Assembly (NCBI GenBank): GCA_002457135.1
Contig: NTKX01000005.1
Span: 1-41,709, forward strand
Direction: 5' to 3'
DNA from: SAR116 cluster bacterium MED-G04
GTDB taxonomy: Bacteria > Pseudomonadota > Alphaproteobacteria > Puniceispirillales > UBA1172
Length of the DNA: 41,709 nucleotides
Below are positions 41,254 to 41,709 of the stretch, piece after piece; position 1 is the first letter of the stretch; every line of letters begins with the position of its first letter. Made by a program: the position numbers and the translations under genes. A model generated the notes under the pieces. That model was not told the origin of the DNA. It was given only the letters and a program-made list of their open reading frames with translations, and made no database searches.

Positions 41254-41709
41254 TCAGCGGCCTATTTTTGGCTCCCGCCCTGCAAGGATACGCCCGATAT
41301 TACTGCGATGCTGCCACCACGATACCAGCGCGATGACAACGCCAGCCGCACCAAAGGCCTTGCCCGCATCAGCAGTGGCCAGCAGCATCAGGGCAACAGG
41401 GCAGACCGCATAGGCAATCAGCGCCGAGAGGGAGGATATACGGCTGATCCCGGCAACCACCAGCCAGGTCAGGATCATGGTCAGCCCGGCCAGCGGGGCC
41501 ATCGCCAGCACCACGCCGATGCCGGTGGCAACGCCCTTGCCGCCCCTGAAGCCGAGCCAGACCGAAAAGCAATGGCCAACCACGCTCATCACCGCAGCGG
41601 CAGCTATGGCAAGCGGCATCTGGGTGAGGGATGCTGCAACCAGCACCGCCATCGCGCCCTTGCCGCTATCCATCACCAGCGTCAGAAAGGCGGCCAGCTT
41701 GTTGCCGGT
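41254..41709 (-). CDS. plsY: Glycerol-3-phosphate acyltransferase PlsY (5' end missing)
   Basis: PlsY acylates glycerol-3-phosphate from acyl-phosphate in the inner membrane, the first step of phospholipid synthesis. The visible 151 residues begin at the window edge with TGNKLAAFLTLVMDSGKGAM, the family's second conserved motif; the first membrane helix and the GSGNIGATN-type motif should lie past base 41709. GFRGGKGVATGIG is the third motif. Several membrane helices follow, and the end is ILAGREPKIGR. It is upstream of dprA in the leftward block. Confidence 0.93.
   Translation of the reverse strand, partial: TGNKLAAFLTLVMDSGKGAMAVLVAASLTQMPLAIAAAAVMSVVGHCFSVWLGFRGGKGVATGIGVVLAMAPLAGLTMILTWLVVAGISRISSLSALIAYAVCPVALMLLATADAGKAFGAAGVVIALVSWWQHRSNIGRILAGREPKIGR

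Overview
The window looks like a piece of an alphaproteobacterial chromosome. Pointers are the aa3-type cytochrome oxidase subunit IV micro-protein, an EipB (DUF1849) envelope protein, an HdaA-type DnaA homologue, a DinB with an N-terminal zinc ribbon, and a PhrB-like iron-sulfur photolyase. A marine SAR116-like lineage is a guess only.

Bases 1 to about 6,600 are AT-rich and mosaic, and read as an integrated accessory region. They hold decayed gene remnants (218-809), a small winged-helix gene directly ahead of an orphan flagellin (1115-2601), an unrecognised 134-residue protein, a DUF1330 protein, and a leftward set of tyrosine integrase, unknown 212-residue protein and small exported protein (4207-6383). 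Its right edge is a tRNA-like 3' end (6570-6593) followed by a terminator. A degenerate second copy of that sequence and a three-unit GGTACC repeat lie in the integrase control region. The intergenic parts hold two copies of a 131-bp element (2766-2896 and 4083-4213). Their arms are nearly identical, but the 25 bp at the centre differ completely while keeping the same length. This is the most unusual signal I found.

From 6,631 on, the sequence is GC-richer, dense housekeeping chromosome. In order: a photolyase (leftward); a fatty-acid synthesis and envelope cluster fabD-fabG-acpP-fabF-mltG-gmk (rightward); an outer-membrane assembly and ribosome maturation operon lptF-lptG-surA-pdxA-rsmA (leftward); pepA-holC-ndk (rightward); the cytochrome oxidase micro-protein and purM-purN (leftward); a DUF2066 protein with hdaA, an atypical SDR, ppk1 and ppx (rightward); rnd (leftward); eipB (rightward); and the leftward block plsY-dprA-topA-rnr-rpmG-ROK kinase-dinB, with plsY cut by the window end.

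No rRNA, complete tRNA, CRISPR array or insertion sequence was seen. Gene calls in the right part rest on clear family motifs. Calls in the left part are much less certain, and all promoters are predictions read by eye.
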